Origin: Bremerella sp. P1
GTDB lineage: Bacteria > Planctomycetota > Planctomycetia > Pirellulales > Pirellulaceae
Direction of reading: 5' to 3'
Assembly: GCF_028748185.1 (NCBI RefSeq)
Contig: NZ_CP118164.1
Coordinates: 930,001 to 994,000 of the forward strand
DNA: 64,000 nucleotides
How positions within the stretch are numbered: the first letter of the stretch is position 1; each line of letters starts with the position of its first letter. The position numbers were made by a program, and so were the translations under genes. Below are positions 8,682 through 18,859 of this stretch, piece after piece. The notes under the pieces are model-generated. The model did no database searches and had not been told where the DNA came from. It saw nothing but the letters and a program-made list of their open reading frames with translations.

Positions 8682-10418
8682 CTAGTCCTTCGGAAACTGG
8701 ATCGGATTTCCATCGCTGCGCTGGAACCAGTTCTTCAGGAAGTCGGCACTGGCATTCTTGCTGATGAAACGGATGCTTGCGTCACAGCAAAGACCGTTGA
8801 ATCCACCCGGCTGAGCTTCACCCAGCGATTTCCAAACGTTCATCAGGTCGACTTCCAGATCGCTTGGTTTGGTCCAGATGACGGCGTCTTCGTCGTTGAC
8901 TTCGACAAGCATCGCGGTGTTGGATGTGCCGTCGGTGATATTGTAAAGCCCAAGTCCTTTCGTGAACTTCTCCCCTGCTGGGGTCGGCTTGGGGTTTGGC
9001 TGGAAGACCATTTCTTTCCCGACAGGTACCAGGTAGGTCGTGTATCCCTCGGGTGCCGTGCTATTGGCACGACGATAAATCTCCGGCATTTGCTTGATGA
9101 ACTGCTTGTTATGTTCGCTGTCCCAAGGTTCATCCATACGAAACTGTTCAAACATCGCGTTTTGCTCGATGAACGGCAAAATCATCACACGCCACGAAAG
9201 AAGTGGCTTTCCTTCAGCATCTGTTTTCGCGTAAGCCGGAAGTCCACCAAACGTGTCATGGAAGTTGTACATCGCGATGCCAATCTGCTTCATGTTATTG
9301 GTCGATTGCACACGACGGGCGGCTCCTCTAGCCGCTTGAACGGCCGGCAATAACAGAGCGACCAGGATACCGATCACCGCGACATTCGCGCCCATGATGC
9401 TTTCATCGTCTTGTTCAAACTTCAAGACAAGCGAGTTGCCTTCCTTCTTTGGGCGAAGCGCGTCGATCATGCTTTCCGAAACGCGAACCTGGTAACGTCC
9501 CATCGCCGCTTCAACTTCGTCTTCGCTTCGCACGAGCTTGTCGGCTTCCGACAGCATGGTCTGCTTTGCCAGTTCTAGGCCAAAGCCAATCATGTCATCC
9601 AGACGCCCGGCGGCCGCCTCGTCAACGCCGTTGATCTTCAGTGTCGCAGCCAACTTGCCGGTGCAGTGGCAACTCAGCGTAATCGACTCGGTATAGTTGG
9701 GTACCTGCTTGTACATGGTGAACGGTGGGGGAATCTCTTGTTGCGACAGCATCCCATTAAGTTGACCGCGAATTGGTTCCATGTTGAATGCGATGTAACC
9801 ATCCGCACCGTCATTGGCTGCGGCCAAGATTTGGGCAGGCTTGGTCAGCTCGGCATTCGGACCGTTTTCAACGATCTCGCCCATCACTCCGAGCGAACCC
9901 AGCATGAAGCTATGTTCGTCCAGCATATGAGCGGCCATGTAATCGAACGGGTAGGCATCGGTGTAAAAGGCTTTGCCTTTGAGTCCGGGAAAGAAATCTT
10001 TGATGTCCTCTTCCTCGGCCATGCCTTCGACCAATTCCTCGATCCCGGCAAAGAAGGTCTCTTCTTTGAGCGTTTCAGATGTCTTAATCACCGAGAACAT
10101 GTCAGGCTGTGGAAAATCAGGCGACGGAGGTGTGATCACGAACGTAATCGACGTGATCTTCATGGGATCGAAGCCCAAATACTTCTTACCGAACGCTTCC
10201 GCGACTTCGACCGGATAGGCCTTCACCATCGGATTGGTTAGAAATCGATCGGCTTGCACAAACCCGATGCCGACCGCGTTTGCCGGAACATAGCTCAAGC
10301 CCGGAAGCGTTTCTTCGGTAGCCGGGGTAGCAGCCTCCTGAGCCATCAACAACTGCGGCGGAAAAGCCATCGTTGCCGTTAAAAAGCCGATCAAAAGGGC
10401 ACTTAGTACGTGTCTCAT
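8682..10418 (-). CDS. DUF1559-family protein with a large N-terminal extension
   Basis: Exported protein of unknown function, 578 residues. A signal peptide (about 1-26, ending LLMAQEA) is followed by a 300-residue region unlike the usual family. Only at 346-372 comes the pilin-like hydrophobic segment ([19 protein letters not shown]) that in most DUF1559 proteins is the N-terminus, then [18 protein letters not shown], the [12 protein letters not shown] block, the DGTSNT block and a final H-type domain with the substrate-like CDASIRFIS. The order suggests fusion of another secreted domain in front of the DUF1559 core. Stands alone with its own terminator. Confidence 0.88.
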   Translation of the reverse strand: MRHVLSALLIGFLTATMAFPPQLLMAQEAATPATEETLPGLSYVPANAVGIGFVQADRFLTNPMVKAYPVEVAEAFGKKYLGFDPMKITSITFVITPPSPDFPQPDMFSVIKTSETLKEETFFAGIEELVEGMAEEEDIKDFFPGLKGKAFYTDAYPFDYMAAHMLDEHSFMLGSLGVMGEIVENGPNAELTKPAQILAAANDGADGYIAFNMEPIRGQLNGMLSQQEIPPPFTMYKQVPNYTESITLSCHCTGKLAATLKINGVDEAAAGRLDDMIGFGLELAKQTMLSEADKLVRSEDEVEAAMGRYQVRVSESMIDALRPKKEGNSLVLKFEQDDESIMGANVAVIGILVALLLPAVQAARGAARRVQSTNNMKQIGIAMYNFHDTFGGLPAYAKTDAEGKPLLSWRVMILPFIEQNAMFEQFRMDEPWDSEHNKQFIKQMPEIYRRANSTAPEGYTTYLVPVGKEMVFQPNPKPTPAGEKFTKGLGLYNITDGTSNTAMLVEVNDEDAVIWTKPSDLEVDLMNVWKSLGEAQPGGFNGLCCDASIRFISKNASADFLKNWFQRSDGNPIQFPKD

Positions 10419-10583
10419 GGTTACTTCGCCTCCGCGCTTGCCATGTTGCCAATAGATAAGAATCGCTCCACGAAACGTTGGTTATAAACCTATCTGAAGG
10501 GGCCTTCGAGCGCTTTTTGATGAAGTTTTTACGGCCTTCGCTCTGCTTAACAGCACTATGCCATCTAGCCACTGGCACGTACG

Positions 10584-12794
10584 ATGAAGAATTCCACTGA
10601 CTTTGCCAGGGTGCTTAAGCGCGTGAATCCATCCAATCCCCTCCAACTTCTGGCCACCACGGCGTTTGGCATCGAGGCCGTCACGGCCCGCGAACTGCAA
10701 ACACTAGGCTACGAAACCGAGATCCTCGGTTCCGGTCGCGTTCGCTTCGGCGGCAATTACACCGACGCGATGAAGGCGAATCTGCACCTGCGGACGGCCG
10801 ATCGTGTGTTGGTTGAAGTGGCCCAGATTCCCGCCGGCGATTTCGATGCTTTGTTCGAGGGTGTCAAAGCGCTGCCGTGGGAAACCTTCATCGATGCCGA
10901 AGGGGCTTTCCCAGTAAAAGGACGCAGCTACCAATCGCAGCTTACCAGTGTCCCCGCCATTCAACGCGCCACCAAAAGAGCCATCGTCGAGCGGCTTCAA
11001 TCGGCCTATGGCGAGAAGCTGCCGGAATCGGGCGCGACCTATACCGTGGACGTGGCCATCGCCAAGGATGTCGCCACGCTGACGATCGACACCTCAGGTG
11101 CAGGGCTCACACGGCGTGGCTATTTGGATTCCGAGCGACGCTCGCCCATGAAACCGACGCTTGCCGCGGCCCTGATCCAGCTAAGCCACTGGAATCGCGA
11201 GCGACCACTGGTTGATCCTTTCTGTGGAAGTGGCGTCCTGCTGATCGAAGCGGCGATGATCGGTCGTAATATGGCGCCTGGTCTCCTCAGAGATTTCGCG
11301 TTGATCGAATGGCCGGCGGTCGATCAAGAGGCGTGGCTCGACTTGGTGGAAGAAGCCCGATCCCAGATACTCGACACGCTACCCGAATCGATCATCGGCT
11401 ACGACGAAGATGCCTCGGCGCTTCGCCTGGCTCGGCAACAAGCGATCTCGGCAGGCGTCGACAGCAATATTCACTTCCAGCGTCAAGCGTTCAGCGAGCT
11501 GACCAGCAAACGCAAGTATGGCTGTCTGATCACCAGCACCCCGTACGACGACCACTCGCGTGCCCGACGCGCCCAGTGGGATTTCTACCGTGGTTTTCCC
11601 GATGTACTGCGGCAGCTACCAACCTGGTCGCACTTCATCCTCACGGCATTTCCCGAGTTCGAGCGAGCCATGGGGCAAGAAGCGACCCGGCGCCGCAAGA
11701 TGTACAACGGGCGGACCGAATGTCACTACTATCAATATCACGGGCCTCCGCCACCGAAAGCAGGCGACGAGTCCTCCCCGGAGCCGAGCGAAGAAAAGCC
11801 GAAGCGTACTTTCACGCCGGCGTTTGGTGGACTCGATGACAAGGCCAAAGAACAGGCCCAACTGCTGAAGAACCGGCTCGCCAAGCGGGCTCGGCACTTT
11901 CGTCGCTGGCCGAAGCGAGGGATTCACTGTTATCGCTTGTACGAGCGCGACATTCCTGAGATTCCGTTGGTCATCGACATCTATCACGATTACCTGCACA
12001 TCACCGACTACGATCGTCCGCACGATCGAACGCCGGCTCAATATGCTGACTGGCTCGATCATCTGACGGAAGCGGCTCGCGAGGTGCTGGAGATCCCCGA
12101 AGGGCATGTCTTCGTCAAGCATCGCACGCGGCAGTCTGGCACATCCCAGCACGAGAAAGTCTCGGAGGACTCGAAGATTGTGGTCGTGGAAGAAGGGGGC
12201 CTGAAGTTCGAGGTCAATCTTTCCGACTACGTCGACACGGGATTGTTCCTCGATCATCGCAATCTGCGTAGCCAGTTTCGGGAAGAAGCCGCCGGCAAGC
12301 GGGTCCTGAACCTGTTCTGCTACACCGGGGCATTCAGCGTTTATGCGGCGGCCGGCGGGGCGACCTCGACAACCAGCGTCGACCTGAATGCCAATTATCT
12401 GGACTGGGCTGGCAGAAACTTCCAACTCAACGGTCTATCGATCGCCAAACACCACTTCATTCGCAGCGATGTGATGGAGTACCTTCGCAACCAAAAACCG
12501 GAACCCAAGTTCGACCTGGCGATTGTCGACGTGCCGACCTTTTCCAACAGCAAACGCACCGACGACGTATGGGACGTCCAAGAGGACCACGTCGAGCTGA
12601 TCGGCCTGACGCTGAACCTGTTGAGCGAAGGGGGCGTCCTATATTTTTCGAACAACTTCCGCCGCTTCAAGCTCGACGAAGAAGCCTTACAGAACGTGCA
12701 GATCCGGGAGATCTCAAAGCACACCGTACCGGAAGACTTTCGCAACCAGCGCATCCACCGCTGCTGGCGAATGGTGCGGAAGACAGGGGAGTAA
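10584..12794 (+). CDS. rlmL: Bifunctional 23S rRNA guanine methyltransferase RlmKL
   Basis: Modifies 23S rRNA at G2445 (N2) and G2069 (N7, E. coli numbering). The 736 residues hold, in order, a THUMP RNA-binding domain (to about 170), a first Rossmann methyltransferase domain with DPFCGSGVLLIEAAMIGRN, an acidic Pro-rich linker near 390-415, and a second methyltransferase domain with LFCYTGAFSVYAAAGGA and the catalytic-region DVPTFSNSKR. E. coli RlmL is about 700 residues. The start ATG 10584 lacks a clear ribosome site. Well separated from neighbours, with a palindromic repeat immediately after the stop. Confidence 0.94.
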   Translation: MKNSTDFARVLKRVNPSNPLQLLATTAFGIEAVTARELQTLGYETEILGSGRVRFGGNYTDAMKANLHLRTADRVLVEVAQIPAGDFDALFEGVKALPWETFIDAEGAFPVKGRSYQSQLTSVPAIQRATKRAIVERLQSAYGEKLPESGATYTVDVAIAKDVATLTIDTSGAGLTRRGYLDSERRSPMKPTLAAALIQLSHWNRERPLVDPFCGSGVLLIEAAMIGRNMAPGLLRDFALIEWPAVDQEAWLDLVEEARSQILDTLPESIIGYDEDASALRLARQQAISAGVDSNIHFQRQAFSELTSKRKYGCLITSTPYDDHSRARRAQWDFYRGFPDVLRQLPTWSHFILTAFPEFERAMGQEATRRRKMYNGRTECHYYQYHGPPPPKAGDESSPEPSEEKPKRTFTPAFGGLDDKAKEQAQLLKNRLAKRARHFRRWPKRGIHCYRLYERDIPEIPLVIDIYHDYLHITDYDRPHDRTPAQYADWLDHLTEAAREVLEIPEGHVFVKHRTRQSGTSQHEKVSEDSKIVVVEEGGLKFEVNLSDYVDTGLFLDHRNLRSQFREEAAGKRVLNLFCYTGAFSVYAAAGGATSTTSVDLNANYLDWAGRNFQLNGLSIAKHHFIRSDVMEYLRNQKPEPKFDLAIVDVPTFSNSKRTDDVWDVQEDHVELIGLTLNLLSEGGVLYFSNNFRRFKLDEEALQNVQIREISKHTVPEDFRNQRIHRCWRMVRKTGE

Positions 12795-12888
12795 CCACAG
12801 ATGGCACGGATAACCACTGACAAATGATCTCGACAACGGATATCGATGCCCAGCTCCTATCCGTGACTATCGGTGAAATCAGTGGTTA
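12791..12888 (+). repeat. Intergenic inverted repeat, 'taaccac' family
   Basis: TAACCACTGA (12811-12820) pairs with TCAGTGGTTA (12879-12888), and GCACGGATA with TATCCGTG further in, forming a large imperfect stem directly after rlmL. The wording resembles the second member at 30018-30224. Confidence 0.6.
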
Positions 12889-13012
12889 ATCCCCTCCCCC
12901 AGATTCGGGAATCGACAAGGATTCGCCCCTTTCCACTGAGTGCCTCGTGCAGCAAAATAGTATGTTTTCCCAATACTGAGACCGTTTGCTATCCAGCCCC
13001 CAGAAAGCCGAA

Positions 13013-14377
13013 ATGGATCTGAAGTCGAAAATCGCCCGGATTGATACCCGGCACGACGACGTCGAAGCACAATTGCAACAGGTACGCGATAAGCTCAGCC
13101 CTAAGGGGGATGTTGTCAGCGAAGCGGGTCGCAAGCGGACGATGGAAGTATTTGGTGAACCTCTCAGCCCACTGCAGGTGGTGCAGAGAATCTGTGCGGA
13201 CGTCGAAAGCGACGGGCTGGCTGCTGTGCTCGAATACGGCAAGGCCCTGGACGGCAAGCAGCTATACGCTTCGACCATTCGCGTCTCCGACGAAGAACTA
13301 CGCCTGGCCCACGAAGCGGCCGATCCTGCGTTTCTGCAAACGATCCGCGACATTCGCGAAAACATTCTGCGTTTTCAAACGGCCATCCTGCACAAGGACG
13401 TTGAAGTCCCGATCGAACATGGTGGCAAATTGCGTCATCGCTATGCTCCGCTCAAGCGAGTGGGCATCTGCGTGCCAGGGGGCGCGGCGGCTTACCCGTC
13501 GACCGTTCTCATGACGGCCGTTCCGGCACAAGCCGCTGGGGTGGAAGAACTCGTCGTGATCGCTCCGCCAACTCCGTTTGGTTCATACAACTTGGATCTC
13601 CTGGCAACCTGCGCGGAACTGGGCGTGAAGGAAGTTTACCGTGTCGGCGGAGCCCAAGGTGTGGCCGCCTTGGCCTACGGCGTCGAAGGCCTTCCGAAGG
13701 TGCAGAAGATTGTCGGGCCTGGCAACTTGTTTGTGGCGCTGGCCAAGAAGCATGTCTTCGGCGAAGTCGACATCGATTCGATTGCCGGACCAAGCGAAGT
13801 GGTCGTGGTAGCCGATACGACGGCCAAGCCTGAATATATTGCCGCCGATATGTTGGCCCAGGCCGAACATTCGCCTGGCAGTAGCGTCCTGATCAGTTGG
13901 GACGAGTCTCTGATCGATGCCGCGCTGACAGAACTGGAGAAACAAGTTGCCGTTTTGGAACGCTGCGATTTGACGGTTCAAAGCCTGATTGACTTCGGCG
14001 CGGTTATTGTCACTCAAGACGAAGACGAGGCCTGCCGCATCGCCACCGAGCTGGCTCCGGAACACCTACACATCACGACGACCGATAGCGAAGCGACCGC
14101 TGAGAAGATCCTCACCGCCGGTGCGACCTTCCTGGGTAACTACACTCCGGTTGCGCTGGGTGATTATGCGGCTGGTCCATCGCACGTTTTGCCGACCGGT
14201 GCCACAGCCCACTGGGCAAGCGGGCTATCGGCCAACGACTTCCTGCGTTCGCGCAGCGTGATTCACTTCACCGAAGATGGCCTTAAGGCGATCGCCCCGT
14301 TGGTCACCACGCTGGCCGACAAAGAAGGTCTAACTGCACACAAGCGAAGCGTCACGATTCGCACGGAATCTGAATAA
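13013..14377 (+). CDS. hisD: Histidinol dehydrogenase
   Basis: Catalyses the last two oxidations of histidine synthesis, histidinol to histidinal to histidine, with NAD and a bound zinc. Motifs seen: VCVPGGAAAYPST-type nucleotide/substrate loop (CVPGGAAAYPSTVLM), IVGPGNLFVALAKK, IAGPSEVVVVAD, AEHSPGS and the GDYAAGPSHVLPT zinc-site region. ATG 13013 (MDLKSKIARI) is preferred to the in-frame TTG 12986. It heads hisD-hisC-hisB, with gaps of only 15 and 21 bases after it, so the three are one operon. hisG and the remaining his genes are not nearby in this window. Confidence 0.96.
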   Translation: MDLKSKIARIDTRHDDVEAQLQQVRDKLSPKGDVVSEAGRKRTMEVFGEPLSPLQVVQRICADVESDGLAAVLEYGKALDGKQLYASTIRVSDEELRLAHEAADPAFLQTIRDIRENILRFQTAILHKDVEVPIEHGGKLRHRYAPLKRVGICVPGGAAAYPSTVLMTAVPAQAAGVEELVVIAPPTPFGSYNLDLLATCAELGVKEVYRVGGAQGVAALAYGVEGLPKVQKIVGPGNLFVALAKKHVFGEVDIDSIAGPSEVVVVADTTAKPEYIAADMLAQAEHSPGSSVLISWDESLIDAALTELEKQVAVLERCDLTVQSLIDFGAVIVTQDEDEACRIATELAPEHLHITTTDSEATAEKILTAGATFLGNYTPVALGDYAAGPSHVLPTGATAHWASGLSANDFLRSRSVIHFTEDGLKAIAPLVTTLADKEGLTAHKRSVTIRTESE

Positions 14378-14392
14378 CACACTGGGAACACC

Positions 14393-15451
14393 ATGGGCTA
14401 CTTTCGTCCTGAGATTGAAGCGATCGCTGGTTACAAGCCGGGCGAACAACCGCAAGGCGGGAAGTTCATCAAGCTGAATACCAACGAAAACCCCTACCCT
14501 GCCTCGTCAAAGGTCGCCGAGGCCATTCGTCAGCGTCTGGATCAGGGCCTGGAGAAGTACCCTGATCCGATCGGGACGGCGTTTCGCATTCGCGCGGCGG
14601 AAGTGCTCGGGGTTGAGCCCGACTGGATCCTCTGCGGCAACGGCAGCGACGATATCCTGACCATCCTCACCCGCGGTTTCGTTGGCGATGGCGAATGGCT
14701 GCGGCTACCGACGCCCAGCTACATCCTCTACAAGACACTGGCCGAGATCCAAGGGGCCGATAGCGAAGAGATCCAGTTCAATGAAGATTGGACCCTGCCT
14801 GAATCATTCGGCACCGCCAGCAATCACCTGAAGCTGGCCTTCCTGCCCAACCCTAACAGCCCCAGTGGAACGGTCGTTCCTAAGGAGCAACTGCGAACGA
14901 TTGCCGACTCGCTTCCCTGCCCCATTTTAATCGACGAAGCGTATGCCGATTTCGCCGACGACAACTGCATCGATCTCGTGAAAGAAAACGAGAAGATCAT
15001 GGTCTCGCGGACGCTCAGCAAGTCGTACGCCCTGGCCGGCCTCCGCTTTGGTTTTCTGGTGGCCCAACCGCAGATCATCGAGCAGTTGATGAAGGTCAAA
15101 GACAGCTACAACTGCGATGCCCTTTCGTTGGCTGGCGGGCTGGCCGCGATCGACGATCAGCAGTGGGTCGCTGAAAACAAAGCCAAGATCGTTGCCACGC
15201 GAGCCCGCATGACGAAGCGGCTACGCGAGATGGGCTTTACGGTGCCGGATTCGCAGGCCAACTTCGTCTGGGCGACGCAACCAGGCGTCAAACTCAAACC
15301 GATTTACGAATTCCTCAAGCAGAACCACGTTCTGATCAGATACATGCAATACCCAGGAATTACCGAGGGAATTCGGATCTCGGTCGGCACCGACGGTCAA
15401 ACCGACGTATGCTTGGACTTGATCGAGCAGTACCTTCAGCAGAACTCATAG
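14393..15451 (+). CDS. hisC: Histidinol-phosphate aminotransferase
   Basis: PLP-dependent transamination of imidazole-acetol phosphate with glutamate in histidine synthesis. The 352-residue fold-type I enzyme shows the N-terminal KLNTNENPYPAS substrate motif, GNGSDDIL, PNPNSPSG, the DEAYADF aspartate motif, and the Schiff-base lysine in TLSKSYALAGLRFGF. A C-terminal arginine for carboxylate binding is likely in EGIRISVGT. Middle gene of the hisDCB operon. Confidence 0.96.
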   Translation: MGYFRPEIEAIAGYKPGEQPQGGKFIKLNTNENPYPASSKVAEAIRQRLDQGLEKYPDPIGTAFRIRAAEVLGVEPDWILCGNGSDDILTILTRGFVGDGEWLRLPTPSYILYKTLAEIQGADSEEIQFNEDWTLPESFGTASNHLKLAFLPNPNSPSGTVVPKEQLRTIADSLPCPILIDEAYADFADDNCIDLVKENEKIMVSRTLSKSYALAGLRFGFLVAQPQIIEQLMKVKDSYNCDALSLAGGLAAIDDQQWVAENKAKIVATRARMTKRLREMGFTVPDSQANFVWATQPGVKLKPIYEFLKQNHVLIRYMQYPGITEGIRISVGTDGQTDVCLDLIEQYLQQNS

Positions 15452-15472
15452 AACCCGCATAATCGCTCGCCC

Positions 15473-16066
15473 ATGACTCGCACCGCCAAAATCGAACGCG
15501 ACACGAACGAAACCCAGATCAAGCTCGAGCTGAACCTCGACGGCTCCGGCAACTTCTCCGGAAGCACCGGCGTGGGCTTCTTCGATCACATGCTGCATCT
15601 CTTCACGCGGCATGGCTGTTTCGATTTGTCGGTCGATGTGAAAGGGGACCTGCACGTCGACCAGCATCACACGGTCGAAGATACCGGCATCTGCATCGGC
15701 CAGGCGATTCTGCAGGCGATCGGCGACAAGAAGGGGATCCGTCGCTACGGTCACTTCTCGCTGCCGATGGAAGAAACCCTGTGCAGCACGGTCTGGGACT
15801 TAAGCGGCCGGTATTACCTGGTGTTCAATGCCCCGTTCACGACCGAAAAGATCGGCGACTTCGATACCGAACTGGTCGAAGACTTCTGGCAGGCCCTGGC
15901 CGCCAATGCCCTGTGCAACTTCCACGTGAACATCCATTACGGCCGCAACAACCATCACATCAGCGAGGCGATCTTTAAGTGCGCCGCGCGAAGCTTACGG
16001 ATGGCTGTCGAACTCGACCCACGTTCCCCAGGCGTGCCAAGCACCAAGGGAACGTTGAACTCGTAG
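15473..16066 (+). CDS. hisB: Imidazoleglycerol-phosphate dehydratase
   Basis: Mn-dependent dehydration of imidazoleglycerol phosphate, monofunctional form (197 residues, without the HisB phosphatase domain of enterobacteria). Conserved metal-binding histidine motifs are visible: [29 protein letters not shown] and [17 protein letters not shown]. The C-terminus ends with [11 protein letters not shown]. Last gene of hisDCB; its stop lies seven bases from the stop of the convergent M60 peptidase gene, with no terminator between. Confidence 0.97.
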   Translation: MTRTAKIERDTNETQIKLELNLDGSGNFSGSTGVGFFDHMLHLFTRHGCFDLSVDVKGDLHVDQHHTVEDTGICIGQAILQAIGDKKGIRRYGHFSLPMEETLCSTVWDLSGRYYLVFNAPFTTEKIGDFDTELVEDFWQALAANALCNFHVNIHYGRNNHHISEAIFKCAARSLRMAVELDPRSPGVPSTKGTLNS

Positions 16067-16073
16067 GCGTCAA

Positions 16074-17702
16074 CTAAGTTCCCTTAGCCATCGCCTCTTT
16101 CATCATGGGTGATTCCCAAGCAGGAAGCGACTTCACTTCTGCCAGGGCAGCGTCATTAACCTGGACACCCCACTCGGTAAAGTAAGGCCCCAAGTTGCGA
16201 TTGGTCGCATGGGACATGCGGATCAGGAAATCGCTGGCCCGGTCGACATCCGACTTGGGATGTTGGTCGAGCGGTAGTTCACGGTACTCGCGAAAGACCT
16301 GCTTGAACGGTTCCCAGCCAAACTCATACGAAAGCATCGTGTAGAAAGCCAGACGTTCGAACAGGGCTCCGTTGACCGTCATCCAGTTCCGCTCTTCAAT
16401 CGGGCGGCTCAAGTACCGCCGAGCATTCTCGACCACGGTCTCGCGTGTCGCACGATCGTGAGTACGTCCATTCACTTTCTCCAGCGCGTATGCAGCAAAG
16501 ATGTTGACGGTCACTTCGCCGGTGCGTTGATAGGTCCAGGCACGATGCTGGTGCAGATGCCCCAACTCGTGAGCATGGCCCCACTCAGGCTCACCGCGGA
16601 CAATCGCTTCGGCCCAGCCGTGCGGAGCATTGATCGGATAGCCGGCAAAGGCCGCGCCCCAGTTCACGTGGGCATCGATCAAGAAGCGATGCGGAAACGG
16701 CTTCGTCTTCGGTCGGCCTGACAGTTCGCTCATGGCGTCGATCAGTGCGTCCCATTTCTCCATTGCCAGGTCTGGCGTATCGAGTCGGCGGACAAACTTC
16801 GATGGCAACGTGAAGATCACCTTATCACTACCAATCTCGGCATAGGGTGCCGGATAGCTGCGGATGGTGGCTCGCCACTCTTGGACGTTCGTTTCGCCAT
16901 GCACATAACGCGGAGCCTGGACTACGTTGGAAAAACGTAGCTGAACCATCTTCTTGGCTGGTGGATCATAGTGGTCGACCAGGTCGTAGATATCACTATT
17001 CTTAGCCAGAAACGTCTTGGCCTTCGGAGTCGGCAATTCGACGTACAGCAAGCCACCGAAGGAACAAGCGACCTCGGTCGTTCGCTTCTTCAACTCGTAA
17101 ACGCGATCGATCTTCGGAAAACGATTCAGTCGCGAGTGGCGTGGAATGTCGATCGTGGTGCTATTGGCACCGATCCGCAGCTTCCAACCGGCGTCGACAT
17201 ACTCTTCCGGAATCATCACATGCACGACTTCCCCTGGCGGAGCGTAAAGCCCGGTACTCTGCCAGCGATACGAGTTCGCATCGATCTCGCAAAACTGAAC
17301 CTCAGGCTTGATCGCCCGATGGATGGTGCCGGGGAACTTATCGGCCGAAGGATGCTTCTTCAATTGATCGGGCGGAAGCACACTGCCTGCCAGTTCGGCT
17401 TCGACGATCATTCGCAGCGCGACTAACGGATGCTCGAGAACTTGAAAGCGGTTCTCCTTCTCGGGACCGATCTCAACGGCCGGAACCTCTTTCAACTTGC
17501 CAATCAGCTGCTGCATCGCGCCGGTCGAGCGAAACCCGGAGCGGGCCTCCTTAATGACGGCCTTCTTCACCGACACAAACTCGTCTTCGGTAAGCTTCTC
17601 TCCCTGGGCTGCTTTTTGCAGTTCTGCGTCACTTGCAGCCAAGCACACCGTGGTCATCCACAGCCCTAGCAACAAGCCAGACAGAACGCGAACCAACCCC
17701 AT
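16074..17702 (-). CDS. Secreted M60-family (enhancin-like) zinc metallopeptidase
   Basis: The HELGH zinc motif in GHAHELGHLHQHRAWT, followed by the family's downstream glutamate/asparagine region (VTVNIFAAYALEK), identifies a peptidase M60 (gluzincin) domain, a family that attacks glycoproteins. The N-terminal half is a beta-rich domain with YAPPGEVVHVMIPEE, typical of the family. ATG 17702 is chosen because it gives a clean signal peptide (MGLVRVLSGLLLGLWMTTVCLA); the frame remains open to 17819 with 39 more residues that do not look like a signal. Likely acts outside the cytoplasmic membrane on host or matrix glycans. Convergent with the his operon. Confidence 0.87.
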   Translation of the reverse strand: MGLVRVLSGLLLGLWMTTVCLAASDAELQKAAQGEKLTEDEFVSVKKAVIKEARSGFRSTGAMQQLIGKLKEVPAVEIGPEKENRFQVLEHPLVALRMIVEAELAGSVLPPDQLKKHPSADKFPGTIHRAIKPEVQFCEIDANSYRWQSTGLYAPPGEVVHVMIPEEYVDAGWKLRIGANSTTIDIPRHSRLNRFPKIDRVYELKKRTTEVACSFGGLLYVELPTPKAKTFLAKNSDIYDLVDHYDPPAKKMVQLRFSNVVQAPRYVHGETNVQEWRATIRSYPAPYAEIGSDKVIFTLPSKFVRRLDTPDLAMEKWDALIDAMSELSGRPKTKPFPHRFLIDAHVNWGAAFAGYPINAPHGWAEAIVRGEPEWGHAHELGHLHQHRAWTYQRTGEVTVNIFAAYALEKVNGRTHDRATRETVVENARRYLSRPIEERNWMTVNGALFERLAFYTMLSYEFGWEPFKQVFREYRELPLDQHPKSDVDRASDFLIRMSHATNRNLGPYFTEWGVQVNDAALAEVKSLPAWESPMMKEAMAKGT

Positions 17703-17941
17703 ACGAACAGGTTTCAAAACTTGAAAAAACAAACTATTTGCCTTACTTTCCCGGGATATCATTCCGTATAAGAAAAAGCGCGACGTGGAAGGAACGGTGA
17801 TTATGCCGTGCGACTTCATTTATGACAAGCAAAAGTCCACGGCTGGTGTTTTAAGAACCAAACGGAACTCCAATTCGTCTTTCTTAAAGTGCGTCTAGAG
17901 CACAAACTAGGTTGTTGCTTTCCCCGTAAAGGAATCTCGTC

Positions 17942-18754
17942 ATGTGGCAACGTTACGCGTCGATTCTGATCGTTTTTGCCTGCTCGGCTTCGCTAGTGTG
18001 CCCAGCGATCGCTGTTGCCCAGTCGCCGGAAGGCAATGCGAAAGTAATTGTGGTCGAGCTCGATTCGCTGGCTTTGCCCAAGCGAGAAGGCGACCTACTG
18101 GCATGGATTCACTTCGGATCCATCAAATTTGGTGGTACCGATCCGATCTACCGAATACGCGTGCTGAAGGACGGAACGGCCATCGTGCCCAAGGATAACC
18201 GCGAGCGAGAGTCACGGCTGAAGCTTTCGGATGATGAGATCGCGGCGTTACGAAAGACACTCCTGGAAGATGCGACCATCCAGCATATTTCAGGTGCCTG
18301 GTTTAACGGTCAAGGGAACCGCTGGGATGGGAGTCAGGACTGTTATCTGCTACGCGACGAAGAGAAGGTCATCACGCTGACCTGTGAATATGGCTGGCCT
18401 TCGGCGACCGCCCATCGAGATCACATGATCCGACGTTACCAACAAGTAATGCAAACCTATACCGATTTGATTGGCCTGGTCAGAGCCGGAGGAAAAGAGG
18501 CCATTGCCCGGCAAATTCCGCTGGCCAACGAGGGGCTCAAAAAGTATTCGCCGGCGTCGACCCCATTCACCATCGATGACTTCTCGTTTGGCGAAAACTT
18601 TACCGATGGACATCGCCGACTGACCTTCGTTCGCGAGAAAGAGATCGAAGATGGTCAGTGGGAGAAAGTCCGCGTCGAAGTCCTCGTGCCCGATGAAGGG
18701 AAGCCTCGCCTGGGCGATATCACCATCAACGGCAAGCGAATCAGGCCCTCGTAG
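17942..18754 (+). CDS. Secreted protein of unknown function
   Basis: 270 residues with a signal peptide (about 1-27, cleavage near AIAVAQS). AAGGA lies eight bases before the ATG. No catalytic motif or known domain is recognised; the mature part is mixed alpha/beta with many charged residues and a C-terminal stretch VRVEVLVPDEGKPRLGD. It is 105 bases from the next gene on the same strand and could share regulation with the paired STN-like proteins, but that is a guess. Confidence 0.75.
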   Translation: MWQRYASILIVFACSASLVCPAIAVAQSPEGNAKVIVVELDSLALPKREGDLLAWIHFGSIKFGGTDPIYRIRVLKDGTAIVPKDNRERESRLKLSDDEIAALRKTLLEDATIQHISGAWFNGQGNRWDGSQDCYLLRDEEKVITLTCEYGWPSATAHRDHMIRRYQQVMQTYTDLIGLVRAGGKEAIARQIPLANEGLKKYSPASTPFTIDDFSFGENFTDGHRRLTFVREKEIEDGQWEKVRVEVLVPDEGKPRLGDITINGKRIRPS

Positions 18755-18859
18755 GTTTGGCCGGGATAAAACAAACCAAATCGTTGCACGCAATTCTCCC
18801 CTCGGCTAGGGTGATACCGGACCTCCATCCCTCCCCTGCTCCGAACCGAGGAGTTTTCG

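Noticed and set aside
12795-13012. His-codon leader peptide before hisDCB
   Set aside because: The short frame here (starting near 12826) has no histidine codons, and there is no terminator with T-run, so attenuation like that of aroF is not supported.
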